The notes: generated from the sequence alone by a model not told the origin. Shown: positions 22,808 through 35,610, numbered from the stretch's first letter. The stretch is DNA of 64,000 nucleotides from Euryodendron excelsum (GCA_033060915.1 CM065392.1:12098501-12162500), one strand, 5' to 3'. Translations and numbers: made by a program.

Positions 22808-25800
22808 TCGGTTTCTTGCTTGCTTGAACAAAAGGACCTTAGGTCCATGCCTAGGAGAAGCTTTAGGGAAGCTAACGGTTGGGGGCTCCCCCTTTAGCCT
22901 ACCTTATCATGGTATGGACCATAGGCCCCTTGCAATGTGGTGTGGCATTTTAGCCTTGTATAATTTCATGACCCCCTTGGATATGGTTATCATGTCCATG
23001 CATTGCATGCATGGCTCCATTTTCATCCTCATAGTCATTTTTTAAAAACCCTAACTATTTCAATTTCTATGTCATTCTCAAACTCCATATTCAAGTGTTT
23101 TCGTAAAAATGATTCTAAGAGTTGGTTTCTTGAAGCTTAAGGTCAAACTCTAGATTTTCATGCCTTCGAAAGCCTTCCTTAGGCTCCTAAATCTCATTTT
23201 GCATCCATGCATTTTACTAACTTCAAGTTGCATTAAAATGGTTTTCAAACCTTCTATTTCACTTTGATTTTTAAAATTTTGCTCTCTTGAGTTTTGTGGT
23301 TAGAATAGCCCCCATGGAGCCCTCTCTTGGATGTTTCCCCCCTAAATTTGGCCATAAGAACCCTATCTCACTAGAGTGATTTTCTAAATCCTAAAAGTGG
23401 TTTTCAAAACAACTCTCTTCAATAAGGGTTCTCAAAAGTTTATTCTCTTTAATTTACAAAAAAAATAGTTTTTCAAAACTACCATGTCCATTTTGATTTT
23501 TAAAAGTTTTATTCTCTTAAATATTGTGGTTGAAATGGTCCCATATAGTCCTTTTTGAAGTGATTTCCCTTGATTCAACCATATGAACTCTTATTCTTTA
23601 AATTGATTTTCATCATCTTAAAAGTGATTTTTCAAAATCCTCTTTTCCAAAAAATGATTTTCAAAAGTTCATTCTCTTTAGTTTTCAATCAAAGAAGTTT
23701 TCAAAACTACCTTTTATATATTAATTTTCAAAAGTTTTACTATCTTGAGTTAGTGGTTGGAATGGTTTCAAGACAACTCTCTCTTGAGTGGTTTCCAAAT
23801 ACCAACTATATGAACCCAACACTCACTTGAGTGGTTTTCATAAAAATGGTTTTCAAAACCTCTTTTCAAAGTTCATGCACAAAACCACGTTTTCCAACCT
23901 TCCAAAGCCACTAGGTTCAAACACTAGTTCAAAATCACTTTCCAAAACTACTAGGTTCAAACCCTAGTTCAAAACCACCTTCCAAAACCACTAGATCCAA
24001 ACCTTAGTTTAAAACCACTCTCCAAAAACCACCTTTCAAAATCCTAGGTTAGCTAGACCCTAATTGTCCAAACCCTAGGTCAAATTGACCCTAGTTGTTC
24101 TTAACCTTAGGTTAACCTAACCCTAGTTAGTTAACCCTAGTTCAATCCAACCCTAGGTTAACCTAACCCTAGTGAAGTAATCTTAGGTCATCCAATCTTA
24201 GTCCAACTTAACCCTAATTGCCAAACCCTAGGTTAACCTAACCCAAGTTAGTTAACCCTAGGTCAACCTAACTGAGATTAGTGGATTTTTAAGGCTCCAA
24301 TTTCAAGACCATTAAAAATGATCTTTCAATTCAAAAAACCATTTTCAAAAATTATTTTCAAAACCTCCTCTTGAGTTTCCGAAAACCCTAATGCAAAAGT
24401 CCTCTTAAATGTACAATACCCCTTTCAAAATGGTTTCCAAAACTCACAACCCTAAGGTAATCCTAACCTCCCCATAGTTAAGATTTTCAAAGGAAAAATG
24501 ATACATCAAATGCAACCTTCAAGGTTGTTCATATTAAGGTTCTAAGTGTTTTCCAAAAACCCTTTTCGAAATTGATTTTCAAGAGTCACATCCTTGAAGT
24601 AATATTAGGTCTTACATAGTTAAGGTTGTTCAAGGAAAGTGAGATATCAAGTAGGATTCTATAACCCTAAAGTTTTCAAAACTCTAAGGGAAGTGTTCAA
24701 CCCTTTTTCTAAAATGATTTTCCAAAAGTCATAATGCTAAAGGAGTCTAGTTGATTAATAACTAGTCTCTCGAGGGTGATGAAACATTTCAAAGTACCTT
24801 TCATAAAGTATACAAAAAAATAATTTCAAAGACAAGTTCATAAGAGCTTTCCCAATCCAAACTCCATTTCCAAAAAGTCTTCAAATCAGCCTTCCAAAAA
24901 TATTTGTGAAACTCTTGTGAGTTGTTTCAAAACATTTCAAGAACTCTCTTGACTTACTTCCCAAAACACTTCAAAAAATTCTCAAATTCTATTTCAAAAG
25001 TATTTTCCAAACTCTCCTGACTTGTTTCAAAACATTCCAAAAAATCTCTCAAGTTCCATGTCCAAAGATATTTTCAAACTCACTAAGTCCATTTTAAGTC
25101 AAAACTTTTGAATTCAAAGTTCCAACAACCTTTCAAGACTTCCATGAGTCCATTTTCAATTGGGCCGTAGGTAACCTAAAATGGCGTGGGCATAACCCCT
25201 TTTCCAAGTCAAATAATCAAAATTTCTATTTCAAATCACACTTCAAAACTTTTCTATTTTCAAAGATCTTTCCAAAAACATGCATCATGCATCATTCATC
25301 TAAAAAGTGATGACCAAACTCTATTTTCAAAACTCTAAAGTGGATACAAGTGAACTATTAGTAACCGGTGATTGAAGTGAGTAAACTAAGAGTGGTTAGA
25401 CATGTAGGTACCGAAAGGGTGGCATAGAGTGATAATTTTAGAATATCTTCCTTACATGTAACTAACTCCTAGACCATAGATTTCTATTTCAAAGACCAAA
25501 ATCGGAGTCACATTTTTCAAAACTGATTTAAACATTTTCAAAGGTTGCTAAATAATCTTATTTTTCAAAAAAAAAAAAAAAAGAACCTCTCAAGATGGCA
25601 TTTTCAAAACATTTTCAAAAAACCTAAGTTTAGTCTTCAGATTATACTTAGTTTTAATTGAACTAGCACACTTTTAATCATGTTAGGTGGCGACTCCTAA
25701 TTTTTTCAAAAAAGTCCTAAATCAAATCAAGTTCTCAAGTCCAAACCCTCATCACAGTAGTCCTTATAGGAGGGCGAGTTCTAACAGAGAGAGTATCATG

Positions 25801-25850
25801 CTTTTTCCGAGCCAAGAGGGCTTGGTTAAAAATTGGGGCTCGACAGATAC

Positions 25851-26436
25851 AAACCTCTTTTACATTAAGTCTCTAAAACTCATGTACTCAATGCTCAACA
25901 ATGATTTGTAATATCAAAAGTACTTAGCCTATTACTTGTGAAAAAGTGTATCCATCAAAGGCCAATGATATTACTTTAACAAATGTTGCATATTGTGAAG
26001 CAAGCAGTCCATTGTGTGCGTAAAAGAGATAGAGAGAGAGAGAGAGAGAGAGAGGGCATTGACATCTTAAGAGTATTGAGTACAACTCTTTAAGTAAAAA
26101 GAATTATATGAAGATGAGATAAATACAAAGTCCTTGAAAGAGAAGGACAGCATTCTAATTATAGAAGGGGAGACATCGCTTACAAGGTGCAGCCTATTCT
26201 CTTATATAGACTAAAAATCATACTCTAATTCCAACTTCACTAGTTATAAAATAACATAGAAGGATCCTTGGTAATACTACTTGCCGACTCTTATAATAGA
26301 AAAGGAAGAAGTTTTCGAGCTCTTGATACAATACTGATCATTATGTTAACAAAGTTTTCATATGACCCCGATTGGTTGTGTTTTCAAGCTTCATATAATC
26401 TTGACAATATTCGTATATTAGATTGCTAGCAGTTGT
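25851..26436. other. Unassigned spacer with AG microsatellite
   Basis: No gene seen. An (AG)n microsatellite lies at about 26031-26054. This DNA and that right of 36450 were contiguous before the copia insertion. Confidence 0.5.
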
Positions 26437-27034
26437 TATTGGGAAGTCCTCCCTTCTCCACCTAAGCAAGCTATAAGCAATTTCCACAAGTACAATAAAC
26501 AATAGTAAACAACTTCTAAATAAAAGTACCAAAACCAAGAATCAAAAGAGCAAAAACACCAAACATTTATGTAAAACCCTTTAAAGAAGGGAAAAAATCA
26601 CAAGGCACAACCGGAATCCACTAATCAATGACATAAGAGTACAAGAGGTTCACCACAATAAGATATTACACCAATAACACAAGAACATCTCTACAAGAAA
26701 TACATAAGAAGTTTCCAAGTTACAAAGCTAATAGAACCCACTCTCCAAGAGAAAAACCCAACTTTGTTGAAGCTACAAACACCCTTGTAGATGGAGAAGA
26801 ACAAACCCTTATGTGTTGAACTCCAACTCAAGAAACACTTGTGTTAAGAATTTCTTATGTGTATGTAGAAGTTTTCTAGACAACCTCTCTCACTCTCTTT
26901 ACTTTGTCTCTACATATTGTGAGCCACCACTTAACCGATATTTATATATTGCAAGACAAGGCACATGCCTGATACTTATCATAGTGTGGGTTATTCTCAT
27001 GGGACTAGCCCAAATACAAGTAATGGGCCCAACA
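26437..27034 (-). mobile_element. 3' LTR of the copia element
   Basis: 598 bp, same length as the partner at 35847-36444. Its terminal bases read TATTGGGAAG on the plus strand where the partner has TGTTGGGAAG, a single G to A change at the very end; the other end is intact (CCCAACA). Terminal inverted repeat is TGTTGGG/CCCAACA. Confidence 0.9.
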
Positions 27035-27049
27035 ATTTCCCCCTCTAGA
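27035..27049 (-). other. Polypurine tract of the copia element
   Basis: On the minus strand AGAGGGGGAAAT directly precedes the 3' LTR, the standard position for priming plus-strand synthesis. Confidence 0.75.
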
Positions 27050-27104
27050 CCCATGAGGAGGACTCCCATTGCTTAGTGAATCCATGCCCGATTCCCAATG
27101 CTCA

Positions 27105-27881
27105 CTAATCATCCATACTCACCACATCAACTGTATATGCTATATCCGGTCTTGAACATACCATGACATACATCAAACTTCCTACAACAAATGGATAAGA
27201 AATTTTCTTCATCTTATTATTTTCTATCTCATTTGAAGGAGTTTGCTTCAAACTTAACTTAAAAGGGCCCGCAAGTGGTGTTCCAACCGGCTTAGCATTT
27301 TTCATATTGAGCTTTTCAAGCACCCGTTCAATAAACGATAACCACAACATCATTGCTTTCCTATCACGCTTGATTTCCATGCCTAAGATTTTCTTTGCCA
27401 GCCCTAAATCCTTCATGTCAAAGGACTTGCTTAAATCTTTCTTCAACTTGTCCATTTTTTCAACATCCTTGCCAACTAGAAGCATGTCATCTACATAGAG
27501 CAAAAGAATAATAAAGTCACCATCCTCAAACCTTTTGTTATAGATATAAAGATGCCCATTTTTCCTTTTATACCCATGATTTATCATGAAACCATCAAAC
27601 TTCTTGTACCATTGCCGACGGGCTTATTTCAAACCATATAAGCTCTTCTTGAGTTTGCAAACCAAATGTTCTTTACCCTTGACAACAAAGCCTTCAAGTT
27701 GCTTCGTGTAAATTTTCTCCTCCAAGTTACAATGAAGGAAAGTGGTCTTGACATCTAGTTGCTCCAACTCTAGGTCTAAGCTTAAAACAAGACCTAGAAT
27801 AATCCGGATAGAGGACATCTTGACAATCGGTGAAAAAATCTCATCAAAGACAACTCCTTTTTGTTGCTCAAAGAATTTCAC
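27105..27881 (-). pseudogene. Copia reverse transcriptase, truncated before RNase H
   Basis: Read from 27881 down: VVFDEIFSPIVKMSSIRI, LEQLDVKTTFLHCNLEEKIY, LVCKLKKSLYGLK, then an in-frame TAA at 27624-27626 where the family has Gln, then WYKKF, MINHGYKR, the catalytic box LLYVDDMLLVGKD, and KILGMEI. The polymerase ends in GSLMYVMVCSRPDIAYTVDVVS and then stops at 27105, only about 55 bp before the polypurine tract. The whole RNase H domain and pol C-terminus, normally several hundred bases, are deleted. Several in-frame stops in between integrase and this region add to the decay. Confidence 0.9.
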
Positions 27882-28316
27882 AACTAGTCGAGCCTTGTAC
27901 TTGACTTACTTGTCACCATCATTTTTCAACCGGAACACCCATTTATATTTCAAAACTTTTTGATCCTTTGGTAACCCCACTAAATCATGTGTCATTCTTG
28001 TGCAAAGAATCAATTTTGTCTTGTATAGCCTTTTGTTACTTGTCCTTTTGTTCTATGCTTCTTGAAAAATTTCCAGTTCTCCCCCATTACTTAACATCAT
28101 ATACTCACTAGTATAGTACTTCCTTGATGGTTGAGAAAGCCTTATAGATCTTCTTAATTCTAGCACCCATGGAGGTTGTTCTTGAGGATGTCCTCTTCTT
28201 GCTCATCACCAACTTCAAGAGGAGGATTTTCACCAACTACATCATCTTGACCTTCTTGGACATCTCCCCCTTCATCGTGAATTACCGGAGGAGAAATAGG
28301 CTTTAAATCAACAAGT
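27882..28316 (-). pseudogene. Decayed linker between copia integrase and reverse transcriptase
   Basis: About 435 bp in the position of the integrase C-terminus to RT linker. Short readable islands remain, such as a KWVFRLKNDGDK-type stretch near 27920-27950, but the frame is broken several times. No separate gene. Confidence 0.5.
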
Positions 28317-28918
28317 TCACCTGCATAAACTTATGGTTTCTCCATTTTTTTCAAAGTCTTCAATAGTTTGGTTTTCAAGAAAAACAACATCTCGACTTCT
28401 AACCAACTTGTTTGCTTTCAGATCCCAAAGCCGATAACCCAACTCTTCACCTTCATAGCCCAAGAATATGCATGGTCTTGACTTGTCATCAAGCTTGTTC
28501 ATTTAACCTTTTGGCACATGAACAAAATCTTTACACCCAAACACCCTTAAGTGTTTAAAAGAAGCATCTTTTTTGGGTAATCACCATTCAAATGTTTTAA
28601 AGAAGACCGATTAATCAAGTAACAAGCGGTACGTATAGCATCACCCCAAAATGATCTTGACAACTTGGCTTGTGACAACATACATTGAATTTTCTCACAA
28701 ATTGTGTGATTTATCATTTCCGCCACACCATTATATTGAAGAGTATCCAATTCCATCTTCTCACATCTAATACCATACTCTTTGCAATAGTATCCAAATG
28801 AACCTTTATATTCTCCACCATTATTGGTACGAATGCATTTTAAAGGCTTTCCGGTTTCTCTTTCAACTTTAGCTTGAAAGTGTTTAAAAATGCCAAGAAC
28901 CTCATATTTTTCTTTCAT
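28317..28918 (-). pseudogene. Copia integrase core and C-terminal region
   Basis: The catalytic core reads MYSDVCAPM (about 29005, just upstream), then CIRTNNGGEYKGSF and QYNGVAEMINHTICEKIQ. The second position of the catalytic triad is Asn in RTNNGGEY where copia integrases have Asp (RTDNGGEY), a G to A type change that would abolish activity. The segment then gives WGDAIRTACYLINRS and, after stops near 28503-28547, LDDKSRPCIFLGYEG and RSRDVVFLEN, typical of the integrase C-terminal part. An in-frame stop at about 28920 (SRKV-stop-VYAM) separates it from the upstream part. Confidence 0.85.
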
Positions 28919-29101
28919 AGCATAAACTCACACCTTTCTAGAAGCATCATTTACAAAAGTGACAAAATAAGGAGTATTACCCATGGTTTTTCTTCTCATG
29001 GGTGCACAAACATCGGAATACATTAATTCCAAAAAATCATGCTTTTTACTATAAGTGTGTGAAAAAGAACCTCTACTTTACTTGCCAATAATACAATAAA
29101 T

Positions 29102-30418
29102 TCACCTGTTCAAAGGCCTACCTTTAACATCTGAAATGAGTTCCTTCTTTGCAAGAACTTGGAGGTCTTTCTTACTCACATCACCAAGTCGCTTGTGCCA
29201 TAGATCCATAGTTGATCCTTTCTCTATGACATTGAGATAGTCCTTGCACACTTTATCTTGTATTCGGTAAAGTGTACAACACTTCCTCCCCCTTGTTATG
29301 ATAAGAGAACTCTTGATAGGCTTCCAACACCCATTAGCAAAACGGTTTTCAGCACCTTCATCATCCAATTTTTCGATGGAAAGTAAGTTCAAATGAAGGT
29401 TTGGAATGTGCCTTACATCTTTGAGTATTAACATGTTACCCAAACCAGTCTCAAGACAAACATCACCAATCCCCACAATTTTTGCGACGCCATTGTTACC
29501 CATCTTCACTACACCAAAGTCCCCCGCCTTATAAAAAGTGAAGAAATCCAACCATGGGGTAGCATGGCATGAGGCACTACTATCAATAACCAAATCCAAG
29601 TCTTGGTTTGTAGCAAAACAAGTTTTATTACAATTCGATAAAATGATCAATTCTTCATCAAAAGAAACTGCAGCAATGTCCTTATCCTCTTGCCTGTTTT
29701 CACCTATTCCTTGCTTCTTCTTCTTCTTAAGAAATGTGCATTCCTTTTTTATGTGGCTAGGTTTACCACAATTGTAATAATGTATGCCATTTCTAGACTT
29801 GGATCTTCCTTTGGATTTATCATTTTTGTGAGATACCCATTTTTTACTCCTCCCTCTATTTTCAGAGACAAGAACTTGCGGTTGTGAAGAGTCAATACTC
29901 TTCCTTCTAGTTTCATTCTCAAGTAAGCTAAAATTAGCCATGCTCATTGTCAGTACCCCATTTGATCCCAAGTTAATGAGAGCTATCACTAACGTCTCAT
30001 AACTATCCGGAAGAGAACTCAAGAGGAGTAGTGCTTGAAACTCATCATCCAACACCATTTTCATGGTTGCAAGTTCATTTACCAAACTTTGCATCTCATT
30101 CAAGTGGTCTGCTATTGGTATCCCGTCCTTGCATTTCAAATTGACAAGCTTTCTGAACAAATAAAGTTTATTGTTGGTGGTTTTTCTCTCATACAAATCT
30201 TCAAGCTTCATTCATAGTACATTAGCCAATGTCTCATTTTTCACATGGTGGTAAACATTGTCATTCAACCATTGCTGAATGAAGCCAACACATTGCTGAT
30301 TCAAGAGTTTCCACTTCTCATTGGTTATATCCTTAGGCTTGCCATCATCACCCTCTAATAGAGCATGCAACTCCTTGCAATAAAACAAGTCCAATATCTT
30401 ACCCTTCCATGTTCTCTA
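29102..30418 (-). pseudogene. gag: Copia gag, protease and pre-integrase region
   Basis: The gag start lies across LTR E, at an ATG at 35784-35786; the frame resumes at 30454 after the LTR. In-frame stops occur at 30416-30418 and 30212-30214 (the latter in place of Trp). The capsid part includes LNQQCVGFIQQWLNDNVYHH and LFRKLVNLKC. The zinc knuckle reads YYNCGKPSHIKKEC, with Tyr in place of the first Cys of CX2CX4HX4C. The protease box reads VIDSSASCHATP where the active-site motif is normally DSGA. GDFGVVKMGNNG and LKDVRHIPNLHLNLLS follow, then the pre-integrase WHKRLGDVSKKDL. The frame ends at 29102. Confidence 0.88.
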
Positions 30419-30454
30419 ATTGCTACCATTTAGGCTCACTATTCTACTTGTATT

Positions 30455-30459
30455 CACCT
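30455..30459. other. Left target-site duplication of LTR E (CACCT)
   Basis: CACCT here and CATCT at 35778-35782 flank LTR E and differ by one transition. Excluding the LTR and one copy leaves the copia gag frame continuous across the junction, which independently confirms both ends. Confidence 0.8.
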
Positions 30460-33400
30460 TGTTGTGCCCCGGTTTTTAGAACCAAGCCCTCTTGGCCCAG
30501 GAAAAAGCACGGTACTCTCTCGTTAGAACTCATCCTCCTAGAAGGACGAGTACAACTAGATTTGATCTTGAAATTGATTTGAACAAAGTCGTTTGGAAAA
30601 ACTTTAGAGTTGCCACCTAACATAGTTAAAGATGTGTTAGATCACCTAAACCTAAGTGTAATCCAAAGACTAAACTTAGATTTTTCGAAAAGATTTTGAA
30701 AATGTCCTTTTAAGAAGATTTTTGGAAAAGAGGTCTTAATAACCTTTTGAAAGCTCTTTTGAAAACGTGACTCCGATCTTGGTCTTTGAAATAGAAATCT
30801 ATGATCCAGGGGTTGGTTACGTGTGGGGAAGAAAACCTAAGATCATCACCCTACCCCGTCCTTTCGGTACCCACATGTCTAATCACCTTTAATTCACTCA
30901 CTTAAACAACTGGATACTATTATCCACTTGATATCCACTTTAGAATTTTAAAAATAGGGTTTGATTATCACTTTTTGAATGAACGATGCATGATGCAAGT
31001 TTTGGGAAAGATGTTTGAAAATGTGAAAACTTTGAAGAGATTTGAAATATAAATCTTAAATTGGTAGAAAATTTTGAAAAATGAACTTGAGTTGAAGTAA
31101 AGGTTTTGACCGCATCATTTTAGATTGCCTACATATCTCATCTGGGGAGAATCAGGTTATTCATAATTCAGGTAAGGGCCCGATAAAAAAGAGGGGCATT
31201 GAGGCCATTGCAAATGTTTAAAGACACTTTAAGGTCTTTAAAAATGTTTGAAGACACTTTTTAGTTTTTGAAAAAAGAGAAGTTAAGAGTTTAAAAAAAT
31301 GCCTTTGAAATAAGACTTGGGATGTTTGAAATGTTTTTGAAATTGGGATTAAAGATGATTTTAAACCTTTTTGGAATTATCTCAAGGGAGTTTTGAAATT
31401 TTTTTAAACAACTCAAGGGAGTTTTGGAAGTGCTTTAAAATAACTCAAGGGAGTTTTGGAAAGGTTTTGGAATAACTCAAGGGAGTTTTGAAAATTTTTT
31501 GAAGTCTTGTTTTGAAAAGTTTGAAGGTAGAGTTTGAATTAGAAATGCTCTTGTAAACTTATCTTCGAAAAACTTTTGAAAGTAGTTTTTTGAATACCTT
31601 ATGAAGGCATGTTTAATGTTTCATCACTTTAAGAGTTTAGTCATTGAAGAACTAAACTCCTTTAGGGTTATGAGTTTTGAAAACATGTTTGGAAAAGGGG
31701 CTAGAAACTTTCCTTTGGTTTTTTTTTTTTTTTTAAACTTTATGGTTATGTAACCCTTCTTAAATGTCTCACTTGCACTTGAACAATCCTAACCATGGAA
31801 GAATTAGGATTGCTTCAAGAATGTGATGTTTAAAAATCATTTTTGAAAACATTTAGGGTTTTGAAACCCTAATATGGACAACCATGAAGGTTGTATTTTA
31901 ATTTATCACCTTCTCTTGGAATCCCTAACCATAAAGGGGTAGGGACACTTTAGGGTTGTGAGTTCTTGAAAACATTTTTAAAAATAATTTTTGAAAATTG
32001 TTAAGTGTCTAACCATTTTAGTTGGAACAAGTTTAAGAGAACTTCTTAGAAGCATTTTTGAAAATAAAGTATGTAAGTATTTGAAGAAATTTTGGATTTG
32101 ATTTTGGAAATCTCAACAAAGTATGATGTTTTTGAAAGTATGCTATGACTATGTTTTTTAATTGAAAGGTTATTGGAAAAGGTGTCTTTGAATTGGAACC
32201 TTGAAGTTTACTAAACTTGGTTGGGTTGACCTAGGGTTAATTAACTCAGGTTAGGTTAACCTAGGATTAGACAACTAGGGTTAGGTTGGAGTAGGGTTAG
32301 ATTGCCCTAGGGTTAACTAACTAGAGTTAGGTTAACCTAAGGTTAAGGTGACCTAGAGCTAACTAACATGGGTTAATTTAACCTAGGGTTAAGGTGACTT
32401 AGGGTTAACTAATTTGGGTTAGGTTAACCTAGGATTGGACAACTAGGGTCAAGTTAACCTAAGACTGGAAAGTGGTTTTGAATTAGGGTTTAGACCTAGT
32501 GGATTTGGAAAGGTGGTTTTAAACTAGGGTTTGGACCCAGTGGTTTTGGAAATATAGTTTTATGCATAAAACATGAAAGTGTGTTTTGAAAACCATTTTA
32601 TAAAAACCACTCAAGTGAGTGTTGGGTTCATATGGTTGGTATTTGAAAACCACTCAAGAGAGGGTTGCCTTAGAACCATTTCAACCACTAACTTAAGATA
32701 GTAAAACTTGTGAAAATCCATATTGAATGGATAGTTTTGAAGACTTCTTTGATTGGGAAATTAAAGAGAATGAACCTTTGAAAATTATCTTTGAAAAGAA
32801 GCTTTTGGAAAACCACTTTTAAAATTTTGAAAACTACTCTAAAGAACAAGGGTTCATATGGTTGATTTGAAGGAAATCACTTCAAAAAGGACTCCATGGG
32901 ACCATTCCAACCACAATATTCAAGAGAGCAAAGCTTCTAAAAATTAAGTTGAAAATGGTAGTTTTGAAAAATTATTTTTATGCAAATTAAAGAGAATGAA
33001 ATTTGAGAACCCTTTTTGAATAGGGTTGTTTTGAAAACCACTTTTGGGGTATAGAAAACTATTCTAATGAGCTAGGGTTCCTATGGTCAATAAATGATGA
33101 GACCACTCAAAGGAGGGTTCCATGAAGACCATTTCAACCTCCAAACTCAAGAGAGTAAAACTTGAGAAATACAAGGTTTGAAAATCATTTTAATGCAATT
33201 TGAAGATTATAAAATGAGTCAAGGGAATAAAAGGGTGGGTTTTTAGGATATGAAAATTGACCTATGCTTCAAGGAACCAACTCTTAGAACCATTTTTAAA
33301 AAAACACTTGAATGTGAAATTTGAAAAAGAATAGAAATGAGATAGTGAAAGTTTTTGCAAAATGATGATAAACATGAAAATGGGGCCAAGCATGCAATAC

Positions 33401-33949
33401 ATGAACATGATAACCACATGCAAAGGGGGTCATGAAATCATATAAGGCTATAGGCCACACCAAATTGCAAGGTGTTCTAAGGCCATACCATATTAAAGTA
33501 GGCTAGTGAGAGATCCCCCTATATGATAGCTCTCACAAGCTTTCCTCTAGGCATGAACTAGGAACTCACTTGTTTCAAGCATGCATAAAAGAGGAGTAGA
33601 AGATGGAGGTTTAAAATAGAAAATAGCCTAAGTAGGTTATGAGGGAGAAGGAAAGAGTGGCAATGGCAAAATGTAAATGAAAATACTACATTTATCTTCA
33701 AAGCGCTTTCAAGCTTCCATGGATGACTTGTCTTGAACTTGAATGGCCTTAGATAGGATTGAAGGGGTTGGAAATGGTTCTTTTAAGGCATTGGAAGCCT
33801 TGTAGGTGGAATGTATGGGCTAGAGAGAGGTTGAATCTAACTTAAGTGCTTGGAGGGTGAGGTGTATATAGAATTTCAGAGTTCAGCGGCTATTTCTGTA
33901 GAGCTTCGCTACTGTTTTCCATTCTGGAATATGTAAAGGAGGAGGCCTG

Positions 33950-33957
33950 TATTTATA
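33950..33957 (-). promoter_or_regulatory. TATA box of LTR E
   Basis: TATAAATA on the minus strand in GCCTATAAATACAGGCC, 1.82 kb from the LTR start, as in copies B, C and D. Confidence 0.65.
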
Positions 33958-35239
33958 GGCAAACTGGTGAAGGCTAGCACATGCAATGCATGCGCCTAGG
34001 CAAATTTTACCTTGGCGCATGTGCTACATACTCCAATACTGTTCCATTGTTTGAATGCCACATGGCACACTTTGTACTGACTCAACTTGAGGAGCAAGCA
34101 AAGTTTTGATCTATCTAACACAATCTGGGTGCATGTAGCAAACGCTCCGTCGTGGAAAATTTTTGTGTTGACTTTACCTCGATAATTGTGCAATCCAAGA
34201 AAAATTCGTGAAAATCGGTTGCATCCATGATGTTCCCCTACTATTTCTCAAGAGCCGAGAATGTTTGGGGAGTTTAAAAAGTGTTCAGAAGAGTGAGATA
34301 TCATCTCGAGAAGTGTGTACAAAAATATATTTTTGTGGAGCGTTCGTGAGACACTCTATGGATGTTCAAAAGTAGTAGTTTTTGAACCACGTGATCGTGG
34401 CCTTCGGGAAGCAATCTCTCCGATCGAACTGTACTGATGGAAAGTACTCCGAAAATACTTATAGAATTTCTAATTTACACATTTCTCAAGTCATTTGACG
34501 GTGCGATATAACCAGGGAATTGAAAAAAAAAGACAACCTTGGTGGAGCGTCTGCAAGACGCTCTAGAGGTTACTAAATGTGGTAATTTTCGAGCCATGTG
34601 ATCGAGGGCTTCGGGAAGCGATCTATTCAATCGCGTTGTATTCATGGAAAAACCTATGGACAAGCTTTCGGGAATTCCCTTATTTACAGATTTCTCTAGT
34701 CATTTGACAACGCGTTATAATTTGAGAATCGGGAGAAAAAGATAACCTTAGAGGAGCGTTTGTGAGACACTCCAGGGGACTTTTGTTGACTTGGAAGTGT
34801 TTTAAGCTACAAGGGTTCACCTTGGATTGAACATGGGCGTATGATAAGATTTGCCAGTTTGGTACCTAAAGTCAGTGTGGTTTCAAGGCGCACTCGGGTC
34901 ACTAGGAGTAAAATGATCATTTTGACCATAATTGGTTAAAAAGGGGCAGGATGAATCGGAGTGGCATATTAAGCCTGTCAGACTGTTCGAGGACGATCCT
35001 GGAAGATGTTTTCACTGTTTAGTGGGATTTGTACTATGCTGAGGCGCCTAGGGGCAAAACGGTCATTTTGATTGAAGTTGATCGGAACAGGCTCGGAATT
35101 GGTCAAGATGGCGTATTGAGTACACATAACCGTCTTAAGGGATTTTGAACTTTCTCAAAGACGTGCCTAGAGGCCCAAGGGGCAGGTTTGGTTATTTTTC
35201 ACCGAGTCGAGCTAGCAGACACCAGTATTAACCTATGTG

Positions 35240-35610
35240 TTGGTTCCTGAGACTGCCTGGTCTCAGAAAGCAGCCTATACGGTGTTGGTCCCTGAGATCA
35301 CCCAATCTCAGAGAGCTACCTGAAGGGTGGTGTTGGTTCCTGAGATCACCTGATCTCAAAAAGCTACCTGTAGAGTGGTGTTGGTCCCCGAGATCGCCTA
35401 TTCTCGGAGAACTACCGAATGATGAACATTCTACATTAGCAAACTAGCAGGCACCAGAAGTGAAATGTTTGAAATTTGATAAAGAGTTAGTCCCCAAGAT
35501 CACCAGATCTCGAGAAACTACCTGGATGGCGTTGGTTCCCGAGACTGCCCAATCTCAAAAAACCGCCTAGATGGCATTGGTTCCTAAGACCATTCGGTTT
35601 CGAAAAGCTA
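35240..35610. repeat. 45-48 bp tandem repeat in the U3 of LTR E
   Basis: Units of the form TTGGTYCCTGAGATCACC...ATCTCA...AGCTACCTG start at 35240, 35285, 35333, 35381, and again about 35488, 35532 and 35577. Each unit contains an inverted pair such as TGAGATC...GATCTCA. It occupies the same U3 location as the 81-bp array in copy B but is unrelated in sequence. Confidence 0.8.

Larger units (their letters stand above)
20655..25845 (+). mobile_element. Solo LTR copy D of the long-LTR family
   Basis: A 5191-bp plus-strand LTR from TGTAAGCACCC to ...GGGGCTCGACA, flanked by GATAT (20650-20654) and GATAC (25846-25850), a 5-bp target-site duplication with one transition. No internal coding region, so it is a solo LTR. 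Its 3' end contains GCCAAGAGGGCTTGGTT, shared (reversed) with copy E at about 30483. It serves as a reference copy for the family: U3 about 1.8 kb, TATA box at 22427, then 3.4 kb of R-U5. Confidence 0.9.
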
